From Carboxylicivirga mesophila (GTDB lineage Bacteria; Bacteroidota; Bacteroidia; Bacteroidales; Marinilabiliaceae), in contig NZ_JAGUCN010000006.1 in assembly GCF_018271975.1 (NCBI RefSeq), forward strand, positions 62,001 through 126,000: a stretch of 64,000 nucleotides of DNA, read 5' to 3'. The position numbers and the translations under genes are program-made. The notes beneath the pieces were generated by a model. That model saw only the letters and a list, made by a program, of their open reading frames with translations. It was not told the DNA's origin and did no database searches. Of this stretch, positions 44,053 through 52,843 are shown in pieces; the first letter of the stretch is position 1, and each line of letters starts with the position of its first letter.

Positions 44053-44616
44053 TTACATCTTGGGTTCAATCTCAGCCCAGTTTTCTTTTCGAGCAATGCG
44101 GCTTACCTGCATTTCACTCACGCAAAACAGCTTGGCTATCAGGTTCTGCTTAACGCCTTTTTCGAGCATGCCTTTAATAACTGCCACATCATCAGTCGAA
44201 AGCTTAGAGCTGGTTACTACCTTGCCGGCTTTTTTGCGAGCTTCCTGAAGCACCTTGTGCATGCGCTTGTAACTTTCGGCTTTAGTTACCCACTTGAGGT
44301 TGGTGTGGTAGTTGTTTTGCTTATTCCAGTCAAGGTGAATTACCACATCCTGGTCTTCTGCTGTTTTATCAACAAAATACTCTGCTGTTAACTTATGTAC
44401 TAAGTATGACTTTTTTTGTCCTTCTACTCGTAGACTAACATTGTAAAAGCCCTTAATATTACCAAGTTTAACGATGCGCCCGTTTACCTTATCATAACAA
44501 TAGCTTTTTATGCGGCCATAGTTACTTATTTCATATTTTTTGTCGGTAAACGTAAGCTCTTTCCACTGCTCGTCTTCAATTTTCCGAAGCTTGCGTTCGT
44601 TCATGTTTGGTTTCAT
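44053..44616 (-). CDS. NUMOD4/HNH-type protein with C-terminal helix-turn-helix
   Basis: A 187-aa protein. NUMOD4-like N-terminus (WKELTFTDKKYEISNYGRIK), an HNH-like region (VHKLTAEYF, then VVIHLDWNKQNNYHTNLKWVT) which retains the HxD and NN motif, and a C-terminal HTH (VKQNLIAKLFCVSEMQVSRI). Homing endonucleases share the first two parts, but here it is a free-standing gene with no intron or intein nearby. Endonuclease or DNA-binding activity is uncertain. A -7/-33 promoter lies at 44733-44764 on the minus strand, with a repeat-bearing leader. Confidence 0.82.
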   Translation of the reverse strand: MKPNMNERKLRKIEDEQWKELTFTDKKYEISNYGRIKSYCYDKVNGRIVKLGNIKGFYNVSLRVEGQKKSYLVHKLTAEYFVDKTAEDQDVVIHLDWNKQNNYHTNLKWVTKAESYKRMHKVLQEARKKAGKVVTSSKLSTDDVAVIKGMLEKGVKQNLIAKLFCVSEMQVSRIARKENWAEIEPKM

Positions 44617-44685
44617 TACACTTTAGGTTAAAGGTTGAAATATACTAGATTAATGCTGTAAGATCTTATAAATCTATACTTTTAG

Positions 44686-44712
44686 TGTCGAGAAAAATGT
44701 CGAGAATTCGAC
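44686..44712 (-). promoter_or_regulatory. direct repeat TGTCGAGAA and adjoining hairpin in the leader of the NUMOD4/HNH gene
   Basis: TGTCGAGAA occurs at 44686-44694 and 44698-44706 (12-bp spacing), and GTCGA-GAAT-TCGAC forms a small hairpin. It lies between the predicted start of transcription and the gene, so it could be an operator. Confidence 0.4.
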
Positions 44713-44732
44713 TAACTGTTTTAAAGTAACAG

Positions 44733-44764
44733 CAAAAGTATGAAAAAGGATCTGTCAATTCAAT
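44733..44764 (-). promoter_or_regulatory. promoter of the NUMOD4/HNH gene
   Basis: Complement of CAAAAGTA (44733-44740) gives TACTTTTG as the -7 box, and ATTG (complement of CAAT at 44761-44764) lies 20 bp upstream in place of TTTG. Confidence 0.5.
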
Positions 44765-44833
44765 ATAACGCTGACTTTTAGTGCTGTTAAAAAAAGTTAA
44801 GTGCTTATGAGTTGGAAGACAGGGAGCTGTTGG

Positions 44834-44866
44834 CTTGCTCAAATAATTGGCATTTTAATATCTTTG
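44834..44866 (+). promoter_or_regulatory. promoter of the GroES-like gene
   Basis: TATCTTTG (44859-44866) matches TAnnTTTG, with CTTG (44834-44837) 21 bp before it. The start codon is about 14 nt past the predicted transcription start. Confidence 0.6.
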
Positions 44867-44886
44867 CAGCCTAAAGTGCTATTACT

Positions 44887-45270
44887 ATGTCGTTAGGTAT
44901 TGATGATAAAGAATTAGAGAAATTTATTTTGGTAGGCGATCGTATTTTACTTAAGCCTAAAGTGCCTCAAAGTAAAACCAAATCGGGGCTTTATCTGCCA
45001 CCCAGTGTTCAGGAAAAAGAAAAGGTGCATAGCGGTTACATAGTAAAGGTTGGCCCGGGCTATCCAATACCAGCTATGGCTGATGAGGATGAAGCCTGGA
45101 AAAAGAAGGATGAAACCGTTAAGTATGTGCCTTTGCAGCCCAAAGAAGGGGACTTGGCCATATACCTGCAAAGCGGGGGCTACGAAATAGAGTATAAAAA
45201 CGAAAAATATGTCATTGTATCTCAATCGTCGGTATTGATGGTGATTAGGGATGAAGGATTGTTTGAATAG
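44887..45270 (+). CDS. GroES-like co-chaperonin family protein (divergent)
   Basis: A 127-aa protein. It matches the GroES fold: FILVGDRILLKPKVPQSKTKSGLYLPPSVQE, with a mobile-loop-like segment, then GYIVKVGPG and the terminal YVIVSQSSVLMVI. It is about 30 residues longer than true GroES (around 95 aa), mainly by an insertion (YPIPAMADEDEAWKKKDE) in the middle, and lacks an adjacent groEL. It is likely a paralogue and not the main co-chaperonin. The dihydrouridine synthase follows after 9 bp. Confidence 0.82.
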   Translation: MSLGIDDKELEKFILVGDRILLKPKVPQSKTKSGLYLPPSVQEKEKVHSGYIVKVGPGYPIPAMADEDEAWKKKDETVKYVPLQPKEGDLAIYLQSGGYEIEYKNEKYVIVSQSSVLMVIRDEGLFE

Positions 45271-45279
45271 GAGAAATCA

Positions 45280-46347
45280 ATGAGTATAATGGGAGAACGA
45301 ATTACCACCAATAAAACCAACTACTGGAAAACAAGTGAAGGGCCAATCTGGGCGCTTGCACCAATGGAAGATGTGACTGATACTGTATTTCGTGAGGTTG
45401 TTTTACGTTTATCGAGTCCGGGCAACCTGCATTTACTGTTTAGCGAGTTTTTATCAACCGATGGTTTTTGTCACCCGGTGGGCAAAGAAAAGGTTGTGCA
45501 CCGCTTTCATGTTAACGATAGTGAACTAGAGCTGATTAAGCGTGATAATGTAAAGCTGGTAGCTCAAATTTGGGGTACCGATCCGGAGAAGTTTTATAAA
45601 ACAGCCAAATATATTGCTGAAGAAACGGCGTTTGACGGTATTGATATCAACATGGGCTGTCCCATGAAAAATATTATCAAAAAGGGCGCATGTTCGGCAT
45701 TGATTAATACACCTGAGCTGGCGCGTGAGATTATAACTGCGGTGCATGAGGCCAGTGATTTGCCATTAAGCGTTAAAACGCGTGTAGGCTTTAAATCAGT
45801 AGTCACGGAGTCGTGGATCTCAAACCTGCTGCAATCCGAAGCCGATGCCATTATCGTGCACGGACGTATCCAGAAAATGATGTCGGAGGGTGAAGCTGAC
45901 TGGAACGAAATAGCCAGGTCGGTAGAGTTGCGTAATCAAATTAATCCTGACATAAAACTGCTGGGTAACGGCGATGTCATGTCTATTGAGGAATCGCTTG
46001 ATAAAGTGATGGAGTATGGTGTTGATGGTGTAATGGTTGGTCGTGGTATATTTCATAATCCATGGTTTTACAATCCTGCCTATTCACCTGCAATGGAAGA
46101 GCGTATTGAGGCCCTTCGATTGCATGCATCGCTATATGCCAATACCTGGCAAGGCGTGAAGCCCTGGTCGATTCTTAAGCGCTTCTTTAAAATTTATACC
46201 AATAGTTTCCCGGGAGCAGTTCAGTTGCGTGCACAGTTAATGGAAACGCATGGTTTTGATGAGGTAGAGCAGATACTCAATGATTTCCTGTTGGAGCAGG
46301 AGGCCAGAAAGCAAGCTAAGGAGTCAGAGGCTGAAGAAGTACAATAG
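45280..46347 (+). CDS. tRNA-dihydrouridine synthase (Dus family)
   Basis: A 355-aa FMN-dependent enzyme that reduces uridines in tRNA D-loops. Motifs: ALAPMEDVTDTVFR, the catalytic-Cys region DINMGCPMKNIIKKGACSAL, KTRVGF, and IVHGRIQK, LLGNGDV. Start may be the first or fourth codon ATG. It is coupled with the GroES-like gene and ends 1 bp from the convergent ClC gene. Confidence 0.93.
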   Translation: MSIMGERITTNKTNYWKTSEGPIWALAPMEDVTDTVFREVVLRLSSPGNLHLLFSEFLSTDGFCHPVGKEKVVHRFHVNDSELELIKRDNVKLVAQIWGTDPEKFYKTAKYIAEETAFDGIDINMGCPMKNIIKKGACSALINTPELAREIITAVHEASDLPLSVKTRVGFKSVVTESWISNLLQSEADAIIVHGRIQKMMSEGEADWNEIARSVELRNQINPDIKLLGNGDVMSIEESLDKVMEYGVDGVMVGRGIFHNPWFYNPAYSPAMEERIEALRLHASLYANTWQGVKPWSILKRFFKIYTNSFPGAVQLRAQLMETHGFDEVEQILNDFLLEQEARKQAKESEAEEVQ

Positions 46348-46348
46348 C

Positions 46349-48115
46349 TTAAGTAAACTGTTTGAGCTGATTGCGGTAAGCGGTAAATGCATTGGCCCGC
46401 GATATAAAACCAAGGTATTTACCCTTATCGATAACAGCAATGTTAAAGCGGCTCGATTTGCGAAACATTTCCACCAGGTCTTCCATGCTGTCATCCGGGC
46501 TAATATAGTACTCCGGCATGTACATCAGGTCTCTTACCAGGGTTGATTCGTAAAGCTCCGGTTTAAATATGATTTTACGGATATCGTCCATCTTAATCAT
46601 ACCATGTAGTTGTCCTTCATCATCTACTACCGGAAACAGATTTCTGTGAGCTTCCGAAATAACCTGCACAAGGTCGCCCAGATTGGCATCTGGCTTAATT
46701 TTGGCGAAATCATTCTCAATCAGATTTTTAACTTCCATCATGGTTAATACGGCATGATCTTTATCGTGCGTGATAAGTTCGCGGCGTTGTGCCAGTTGAT
46801 GCGTATAAACCGAGTGTTTAACAAAAGTTTTTGTGGTGGCAAACGAGGCTGTAGCTGTAATCATCAAAGGCAAAAACATTTCGTAGCCACCCGATAAATC
46901 GGCAATCAGAAAGATACCTGTGAGAGGAGCCTGTAATACACCTGCGATGAGTCCTGCCATACCAATGAGCGCAAAGTTTGGTGTGTGTAGCTGATGAAAT
47001 CCCAGTTTATTGACAATGCTGGCAAAAAGTAAACCTGTATTGGCGCCCATAAAAAGAGTAGGTGCAAAAATGCCACCAACACCACCACTGCCAAAGGTGA
47101 GTGAAGCGGCTACTACTTTCAGCAAAATGATGATACTGAGCAGGGAGGCCATTGCGGCAAAGTTATCGGTCATAAATGCAAAGACCGAACCATCAAATAC
47201 ATGGCTGAAATCGCCGGCCAAAGCCTGGTTAATGTATTCATAACCTTCTCCGTACAGCGATGGGAAGAAAAATAAAAGTGTACCAAGTAATAAACTGCCC
47301 ACCAACAGGCGTATCCTGCTTTTATTAAATCGTTCGAACCACTGCTCAATAAGAATGTATACACGTGTAAAATAGGTGGCAACAAAGCCAGCAATAATGC
47401 CCAGCAATATATAATAAATAAGGTCTTTCAGTTCGTAGGTGTGGGTAACATCAAAGGGATAAACCACCTCTTGTCCCATGAATAGATAGGATGTTACTAC
47501 TGCCGAAATAGAGGCCATCAGGATTGGCACCAAAGAAGCCAGTGTAAGGTCAAGCATAATCACTTCCAATGCAAAAACAATGGCGGCAATGGGTGCTTTA
47601 AAAATGGCTGCCATAGCTCCGGCACAGGCACAGCCCAACAGTAATTTTATCTGCCTGTAATTTAAACGAAATAGTTGGCCAACATTACTCCCGATAGCCG
47701 CACCGGTTGACACAGTTGGACCCTCTAATCCCACACTTCCGCCAAATCCAACAGTTAATGCACTGGTTATGATTGATGAGAACATATTGTGCCGGTTCAT
47801 CTGTCCCTGATTTTTTGAAATGGCATAGAGCACATTAGGAATACCATGACGTACCGGACGTTTGATGACATACTTGATAAATAAAACCGATAAAAAGATG
47901 CCAATTGAAGGGGTGATGAGGTAAAGGTAGCCTTTGCTGCTTTGTGTATAATGGTGAACCAGTTCGCTGATAAAGTGGACCGAGTTTTTGATGATCACAG
48001 CAGCTAAACCGGCTCCTATGCCAACTAAGATGCTTAAAATCATCATAAACTGACGATTGCTCACATGTCTTAAACGCCATACCAGGAACTGGCGAAAGAG
48101 AGATTTTCGATTCAT
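46349..48115 (-). CDS. ClC-family chloride channel/transporter with CBS domains, copy B
   Basis: A 588-aa paralogue of the protein at 42104, starting at ATG 48113-48115, which aligns with the start of copy A. The core has GSVGLEGPTV (here the classical GxEGP is kept), RHGIP instead of GSGIP, and FGSGGVGGIFAPTL; two C-terminal CBS domains. It differs from copy A around the gate (GLEGP versus GAEAP), which may mean different transport mode or substrate. Confidence 0.93.
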   Translation of the reverse strand: MNRKSLFRQFLVWRLRHVSNRQFMMILSILVGIGAGLAAVIIKNSVHFISELVHHYTQSSKGYLYLITPSIGIFLSVLFIKYVIKRPVRHGIPNVLYAISKNQGQMNRHNMFSSIITSALTVGFGGSVGLEGPTVSTGAAIGSNVGQLFRLNYRQIKLLLGCACAGAMAAIFKAPIAAIVFALEVIMLDLTLASLVPILMASISAVVTSYLFMGQEVVYPFDVTHTYELKDLIYYILLGIIAGFVATYFTRVYILIEQWFERFNKSRIRLLVGSLLLGTLLFFFPSLYGEGYEYINQALAGDFSHVFDGSVFAFMTDNFAAMASLLSIIILLKVVAASLTFGSGGVGGIFAPTLFMGANTGLLFASIVNKLGFHQLHTPNFALIGMAGLIAGVLQAPLTGIFLIADLSGGYEMFLPLMITATASFATTKTFVKHSVYTHQLAQRRELITHDKDHAVLTMMEVKNLIENDFAKIKPDANLGDLVQVISEAHRNLFPVVDDEGQLHGMIKMDDIRKIIFKPELYESTLVRDLMYMPEYYISPDDSMEDLVEMFRKSSRFNIAVIDKGKYLGFISRANAFTAYRNQLKQFT

Positions 48116-48217
48116 TTTCAAAGATTGTAGCAGCAAGGTAGCAAAAAATGTACATTTCCTGAATATTGCTTAATTGTAGAAGGGAAAAACATTTTCTGCG
48201 ATATCGTGTTTAAGGAT

Positions 48218-48225
48218 TAACTTTG
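48218..48225 (+). promoter_or_regulatory. -7 element of the TonB-dependent receptor gene
   Basis: TAACTTTG fits TAnnTTTG about 30 bp before the ATG. A TTTT run about 22 bp upstream may serve as -33. Confidence 0.45.
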
Positions 48226-48254
48226 TTTATTCAACAGATACAACCCTGATAAAT

Positions 48255-50657
48255 ATGAAAAATAGGTTCAGATTATTAATAATATTCGTCTCTTTATTGA
48301 TTAGCCATACTTTAACTGCACAAACCGGAACCATCAAGGGTTTAGTGAAAGATAAGTATAATAACCAGCCGATTCCTTTTGTAAATATTGTCGTGTATGG
48401 GACAACTACCGGAACGATGACTGATTCCATTGGCCGGTTTGAGCTTCAGAATGTGCCAGCTGGTTTTGTGCAGCTGCAACTCTCATCAATTGGCTATAAG
48501 CCTTTTGTTACCGAAGAATTTAACATCTCGCAGGTACGAAATAATTATTTTGAGATAGCACTGGAAACTACCGCTGAGGCATTGGATGAAGTGCAGGTAA
48601 CGGCATCGCCCTATGCCGTTAAACCAGAAGCGCCGGTTTCGCTGCGGCGAATTGGCATCGACCAGATTGAAAAGAGTGCCGGTGCCAACAGGGATATTTC
48701 AAAAGTATTGCAGTCGTTCCCCGGTGTAGGAAGTGCCAGTACCTTTCGCAATGACTTGTTTGTGCGGGGTGGTGGTCCTTCTGAAAACCGCTTTTTTATC
48801 GACGGCATCGAAATACCAACCTTAAACCACTTCACCACTCAGGGGGCATCGGGTGGTCCGGTTGGTATTCTGAATGTGGATTTTATTCGCGAGGTGGATT
48901 TTTATTCGAGTGCTTTTCCGGTGTCAAAGGGTAATGCATTGAGTTCGGTGTTTGAATTTAAACAGATTGATGTGCAGGATGATAAGCCACACTTTAAGGG
49001 TACTGTGGGAGCATCTGAATTATCATTGACAACCACAGCTCCTATCAGTGAGAAAACAGGATTGATTGCATCGGTGCGTCGTTCATATCTGCAATTTTTG
49101 TTTGATGCGCTGGAGCTGCCGTTCCTACCCACTTTTACTGATTTTCAGTTTAAGACCCAAACACGCATTGACGCTAAAAATGAAATCACCTTTTTGGGCG
49201 TAGGAGCCATTGACAGGTTTAAGCTTAACCTGGATGCTGAGCCCACTGAGGAGAACAATTATATTTTAGACTATCTACCGGTTAACAATCAGTGGAGCTA
49301 TACAGTTGGCGCTGCTTATAAACATTTTTTTGAGCGTAGCTACCTGTCTGTTTTTATGAGTCGCAACCACCTAAATAATGTGGCATATAAGTACAAGGAT
49401 AATATTGAAACGCCTGAAAATCTGTTGACCGATTATTCGTCCGACGAAATTGAGAACAAGTTGAGGGTGGAATATACAGCCCGCCCCAATGATTTTACAA
49501 TAAATATTGGCGCTGGTACCGAGTATGTGCAATATCAGAACGAGACCTACAACAAAGTGTTCGAAGATGGTGTTCCCAAGGAAATTAATTATTCATCGGA
49601 GCTTGATTTTATAAAATGGTCGGTTTTTGGCTCCGTTTCGCATCCTTTCTTCAACGATCGTTTAACGCTTTCGGCCGGACTGCGCATGGATGCCAACAGC
49701 TATTCATCGCAAATGAATAATCTATTTAGTCAAATTAGTCCCCGGGTGACGGCTTCATACATGCTTTTGCCTGATATCTACCTGAATATGAATGTAGGAC
49801 GTTATTATCAGAACCCGGCTTATACTACTTTGGGCTATCGGAATAACGCAGGCGAACTTGTCAATAAATCAAACGGAATAAAATATTTGCAGGCCGATCA
49901 TGTTGTGGGAGGGCTGGAATATCGTCCCAATAAAAGAACCCGTATAACCCTGGAGGGCTTCTTTAAGCAGTACGATGATTACCCTTTTTCGGTTAAGGAC
50001 TCTATTTCTATGGCCAGTAAGGGAGGTGATTTTGGCATATTTGGTGATGAGGAAGTGACATCTACCTCTAAAGGGAAATCGTATGGTGCAGAACTACTCT
50101 TCAGAACTCGTACAGATAAAGGTTTTAGCATGATAGGGGCTTATACTTTTGTACGAAGTGAATTTACTGATTGGAAGAATGACTATGTGCCATCATCATG
50201 GGATAGCCGCCATATTTTAACATTTACTGGAAATAAGGATGTCGGTAAAAACTGGAACATTGGCGTTAAATGGCGTTTTGTGGGAGGTTTACCATACACG
50301 CCTTACGATTACGATAAGTCATCGCTGGTTTTGGCCTGGGATGCACAAAATCGGCAGTACCTTGACTATTCACAGTTTAACACGCAGCGCTTAGATAATT
50401 TTCATCAGCTGGATTTGCGCATCGATAAGACCTGGTACTTGAAAAATATGACACTTGGCTTTTACATCGATATCCAAAATTTGTATAATCAGAAGGCCAA
50501 CCAGCCGCCCGAGTTGATTCAGGAACTGGATGATAGTGGTATGCCAATCATTGAAAACCCTGGTGTGCCAATAGAAGAACAGCGATACCGTCTGAAAGAG
50601 ATTATTACAACATCGGGCACAGTGCTGCCAACCATTGGATTGATGATTGAGTTCTGA
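48255..50657 (+). CDS. TonB-dependent outer-membrane receptor with carboxypeptidase-regulatory-like domain
   Basis: An 800-aa outer-membrane receptor. Signal peptide (ends LTAQ), a CarboxypepD-like beta-sandwich (about 24-110: GTIKGLVKDKYNNQPIPFVN), plug (about 120-240: SFPGVGSASTFRNDLFVRGG, FFIDGIEIP), then barrel and a terminal GLMIEF. It has no STN domain, so it is not a FecR-type transducer. It is not paired with a SusD, so iron, cobalamin or another small molecule is more likely than a glycan, but this is not shown by the sequence. Confidence 0.92.
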   Translation: MKNRFRLLIIFVSLLISHTLTAQTGTIKGLVKDKYNNQPIPFVNIVVYGTTTGTMTDSIGRFELQNVPAGFVQLQLSSIGYKPFVTEEFNISQVRNNYFEIALETTAEALDEVQVTASPYAVKPEAPVSLRRIGIDQIEKSAGANRDISKVLQSFPGVGSASTFRNDLFVRGGGPSENRFFIDGIEIPTLNHFTTQGASGGPVGILNVDFIREVDFYSSAFPVSKGNALSSVFEFKQIDVQDDKPHFKGTVGASELSLTTTAPISEKTGLIASVRRSYLQFLFDALELPFLPTFTDFQFKTQTRIDAKNEITFLGVGAIDRFKLNLDAEPTEENNYILDYLPVNNQWSYTVGAAYKHFFERSYLSVFMSRNHLNNVAYKYKDNIETPENLLTDYSSDEIENKLRVEYTARPNDFTINIGAGTEYVQYQNETYNKVFEDGVPKEINYSSELDFIKWSVFGSVSHPFFNDRLTLSAGLRMDANSYSSQMNNLFSQISPRVTASYMLLPDIYLNMNVGRYYQNPAYTTLGYRNNAGELVNKSNGIKYLQADHVVGGLEYRPNKRTRITLEGFFKQYDDYPFSVKDSISMASKGGDFGIFGDEEVTSTSKGKSYGAELLFRTRTDKGFSMIGAYTFVRSEFTDWKNDYVPSSWDSRHILTFTGNKDVGKNWNIGVKWRFVGGLPYTPYDYDKSSLVLAWDAQNRQYLDYSQFNTQRLDNFHQLDLRIDKTWYLKNMTLGFYIDIQNLYNQKANQPPELIQELDDSGMPIIENPGVPIEEQRYRLKEIITTSGTVLPTIGLMIEF

Positions 50658-50660
50658 TGT

Positions 50661-50678
50661 AGCTATAACTATCAGCTG
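50661..50678. repeat. short AGCTAT..ATCAGCTG repeat copy
   Basis: AGCTATAACTATCAGCTG, related to the repeats at 40401 and 55087 and 56185. It falls just after the receptor stop. Confidence 0.4.
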
Positions 50679-50711
50679 CTTTGAGTTAATACTCTTCGAA
50701 ATAGGTTGTAC

Positions 50712-51128
50712 GTGATAAATAAGATTAACAGAAAAAGATTAGTTAGGGCGTTTAGTTTAGTTGTTTTGTTAGTGAGTTTGTTAACGTTAGTTAATGGTAA
50801 CGAACTACTTGTTAAACCTTTTCCAGGTATTTGTTGCATGCCATTTGGAACCGTAATAGCCTGGGGTGGATTTATTTCATTTTCAATTTTATTATTATCA
50901 TTTAATGCGTTAAACTTTCTTGCAAAAGTAGCTATCGCCAACTCATTTCTATGGGGATTTATTAGTTATTGCCTGGCCGGAAACTGGCGCTTTGAGTTCT
51001 CAGGTTCTGTTGACGTCTTTATTGGTAGTGCACAAGCTTTCAGTTGGTTTGTGGCATACAGTGCTTTTACCTTGGTTTTTCCTTCAGCCATATTTCTACT
51101 TTCATTAATTATTAGGCGTTTCAGGTAA
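50712..51128 (+). CDS. small four-helix membrane protein, unknown
   Basis: A 138-aa inner-membrane protein from GTG at 50712 (TTG at 50706 is the alternative start). It has four hydrophobic segments (around residues 10-28, 45-65, 72-95, 110-130) and the conserved-looking motif PFPGICCMPFGTVIAWGG after the first helix. I do not recognise a family. The CC pair may be reactive or lipid-facing. A DUF2520 gene follows. Confidence 0.6.
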   Translation: MINKINRKRLVRAFSLVVLLVSLLTLVNGNELLVKPFPGICCMPFGTVIAWGGFISFSILLLSFNALNFLAKVAIANSFLWGFISYCLAGNWRFEFSGSVDVFIGSAQAFSWFVAYSAFTLVFPSAIFLLSLIIRRFR

Positions 51129-51169
51129 ATCTGTTATTTAGGCCTTATCTTCGCAAAAAAAGATTCACA

Positions 51170-51931
51170 ATGGATATTGTTTTAATCGGTTCAGGAAATG
51201 TAGCAAGCCATTTGGCAAGGGTTTTATACGCGGCTAAGCATCAAATATTACAGGTTTATAGTCGTACAATTGACAATGCCCACATTTTGGCTAAGGAAGT
51301 GAATGCCGATTCAATTGATGAACTCCAACAAATAGATGTACAGGCAGATTTATATATTCTATCCATTAAGGATGATGCAATGGCGGAAGTTGTTGAACAA
51401 ATGCCTGATGTAAATGGACTGGTAGTGCATACGGCTGGTAGTGTATCTGTTGATGTCTTATCGCGATTTAAAAATTATGGGGTGCTTTACCCGTTTCAAA
51501 CCTTTATTAAAAGTGCAGAGCTTCAATTTGATACTATCCCCATTTTAGTGGAAGCCAATACCACAGCTAATGCTTCTTTGCTGATGAGGTTGGGTAATGA
51601 ATTAAGTAAAAGAGTTCTGCAGGCCAGTTCAGAACAACGGGGCGCTTTGCATATTTCAGCTGTTTTTGCCTGTAACTTTGTAAATCATATGTATCGTTTG
51701 GGTGAAGATGTACTAAAAGAGAGTGGACTTCCATTTGAATTGTTACATCCTTTAATTAAGGAAACAGCAAATAAGGTATTACGCATGTCACCATCGGTAG
51801 CGCAAACAGGGCCTGCATCGCGCAATGATCAGCAAATAATCCAAAAGCACCTTAATCAGTTGGAAGGCCAGGAGGAAACTCAACAGATATATCGAATACT
51901 AACGGATAGTATTGTAAAGCACAATGAATAG
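51170..51931 (+). CDS. Rossmann-fold NAD(P) oxidoreductase-like protein with DUF2520 domain
   Basis: A 253-aa protein related to the 6-phosphogluconate/3-hydroxyacyl dehydrogenase fold. The N-terminal Rossmann motif GSGNVASHLARVL binds NAD(P) in relatives; the C-terminal half (about 120-250) is the DUF2520 helical domain (FACNFVNHMYRLGED, PLIKETANKVLRMSPSVAQTGPASR). The substrate is unknown. A TATCTTCG element just upstream weakly resembles a -7 box. Confidence 0.85.
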   Translation: MDIVLIGSGNVASHLARVLYAAKHQILQVYSRTIDNAHILAKEVNADSIDELQQIDVQADLYILSIKDDAMAEVVEQMPDVNGLVVHTAGSVSVDVLSRFKNYGVLYPFQTFIKSAELQFDTIPILVEANTTANASLLMRLGNELSKRVLQASSEQRGALHISAVFACNFVNHMYRLGEDVLKESGLPFELLHPLIKETANKVLRMSPSVAQTGPASRNDQQIIQKHLNQLEGQEETQQIYRILTDSIVKHNE

Positions 51932-51943
51932 ATCATAGTCGGG

Positions 51944-52651
51944 TTAAAGTTGACTGACTAATACATCGGCAATATGCATGGTTTTGATGTTCAGTTTCTG
52001 GGCATTAATGTAGCTTTGGATATTTAACAGGCACGATGCTTCCGTTGATACAATGTATTCGGCTCCGGTTGAAAGCGCATGCTCAACCTTTTGCTCCGTC
52101 ATGGCTGTTGAAATAGGTGCATATTTTACCATAAAAGTGCCACCAAATCCGCAACATTCAGTGCGCTGAGGCATTTCAATAAGCTCCAAATCGGCCACAT
52201 TCTTCAATAGCTGGCGAGGTTCATCTTTTAATCCGTACTCTCTCAGGGCCGAGCAGGCATCATGATAAGTTACTTTATGAGGAAATGAAGCATCGAAATG
52301 AAGTACCTTAAGCTGATTGACCAGAAAATCTGTTAATTCAAAGGTATTGTTTTGCAGGCGTTGGGCATGTTCTTCATCTACCAGATTTGCATAGTGATTG
52401 CGAATATAGGCGGCGCACGAAGCTGAAGGGGTAACGATTGGGCGATTATTAGGAAAATCCGTAATGAATTTTTGGGCCAGTTTGCTTGAGTATTTCACAT
52501 CACCACTGTTGAAAAGAGGTTGACCACAACAGGTCTGTTTCGGGTTGTAATGTATCTCACAGCCGGCTTTTTCCAATAGTGTAATCGTATTCCAGGCGGT
52601 ATCTGGAAACATCTGGTCAATAAAGCAGGGAACAAATAGATTGATCAGCAT
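51944..52651 (-). CDS. CCG-domain (Fe-S)-binding oxidoreductase subunit, LutA/YkgE-like
   Basis: A 235-aa protein with two CCG domains: PCFIDQMF ... TCCGQPLFNSGD and HDACSALREYGLKDEPR ... TECCGFGGTF, the layout of LutA and GlpC/heterodisulfide reductase D-type proteins. Related LutA acts with LutB and LutC in L-lactate oxidation. Neither partner gene lies in the window, so the pathway cannot be named here. Confidence 0.85.
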   Translation of the reverse strand: MLINLFVPCFIDQMFPDTAWNTITLLEKAGCEIHYNPKQTCCGQPLFNSGDVKYSSKLAQKFITDFPNNRPIVTPSASCAAYIRNHYANLVDEEHAQRLQNNTFELTDFLVNQLKVLHFDASFPHKVTYHDACSALREYGLKDEPRQLLKNVADLELIEMPQRTECCGFGGTFMVKYAPISTAMTEQKVEHALSTGAEYIVSTEASCLLNIQSYINAQKLNIKTMHIADVLVSQL

Positions 52652-52843
52652 GGGAGATTGAATTTATATGAGGAGCAAAGTTAAGTTTCCCCAATTAAAG
52701 GATGTTAATAATTAGCAATTATTTGTAAAGCTCATTTGTTTGGCATGTTAAATGTTTATCACTGAGTGATTAAACTTTCTCATAGCTTTGGTGTAACTGA
52801 ATGGCTATAGTTTACGTTGAAGGCTTTGGGTGGATAAAAACTC

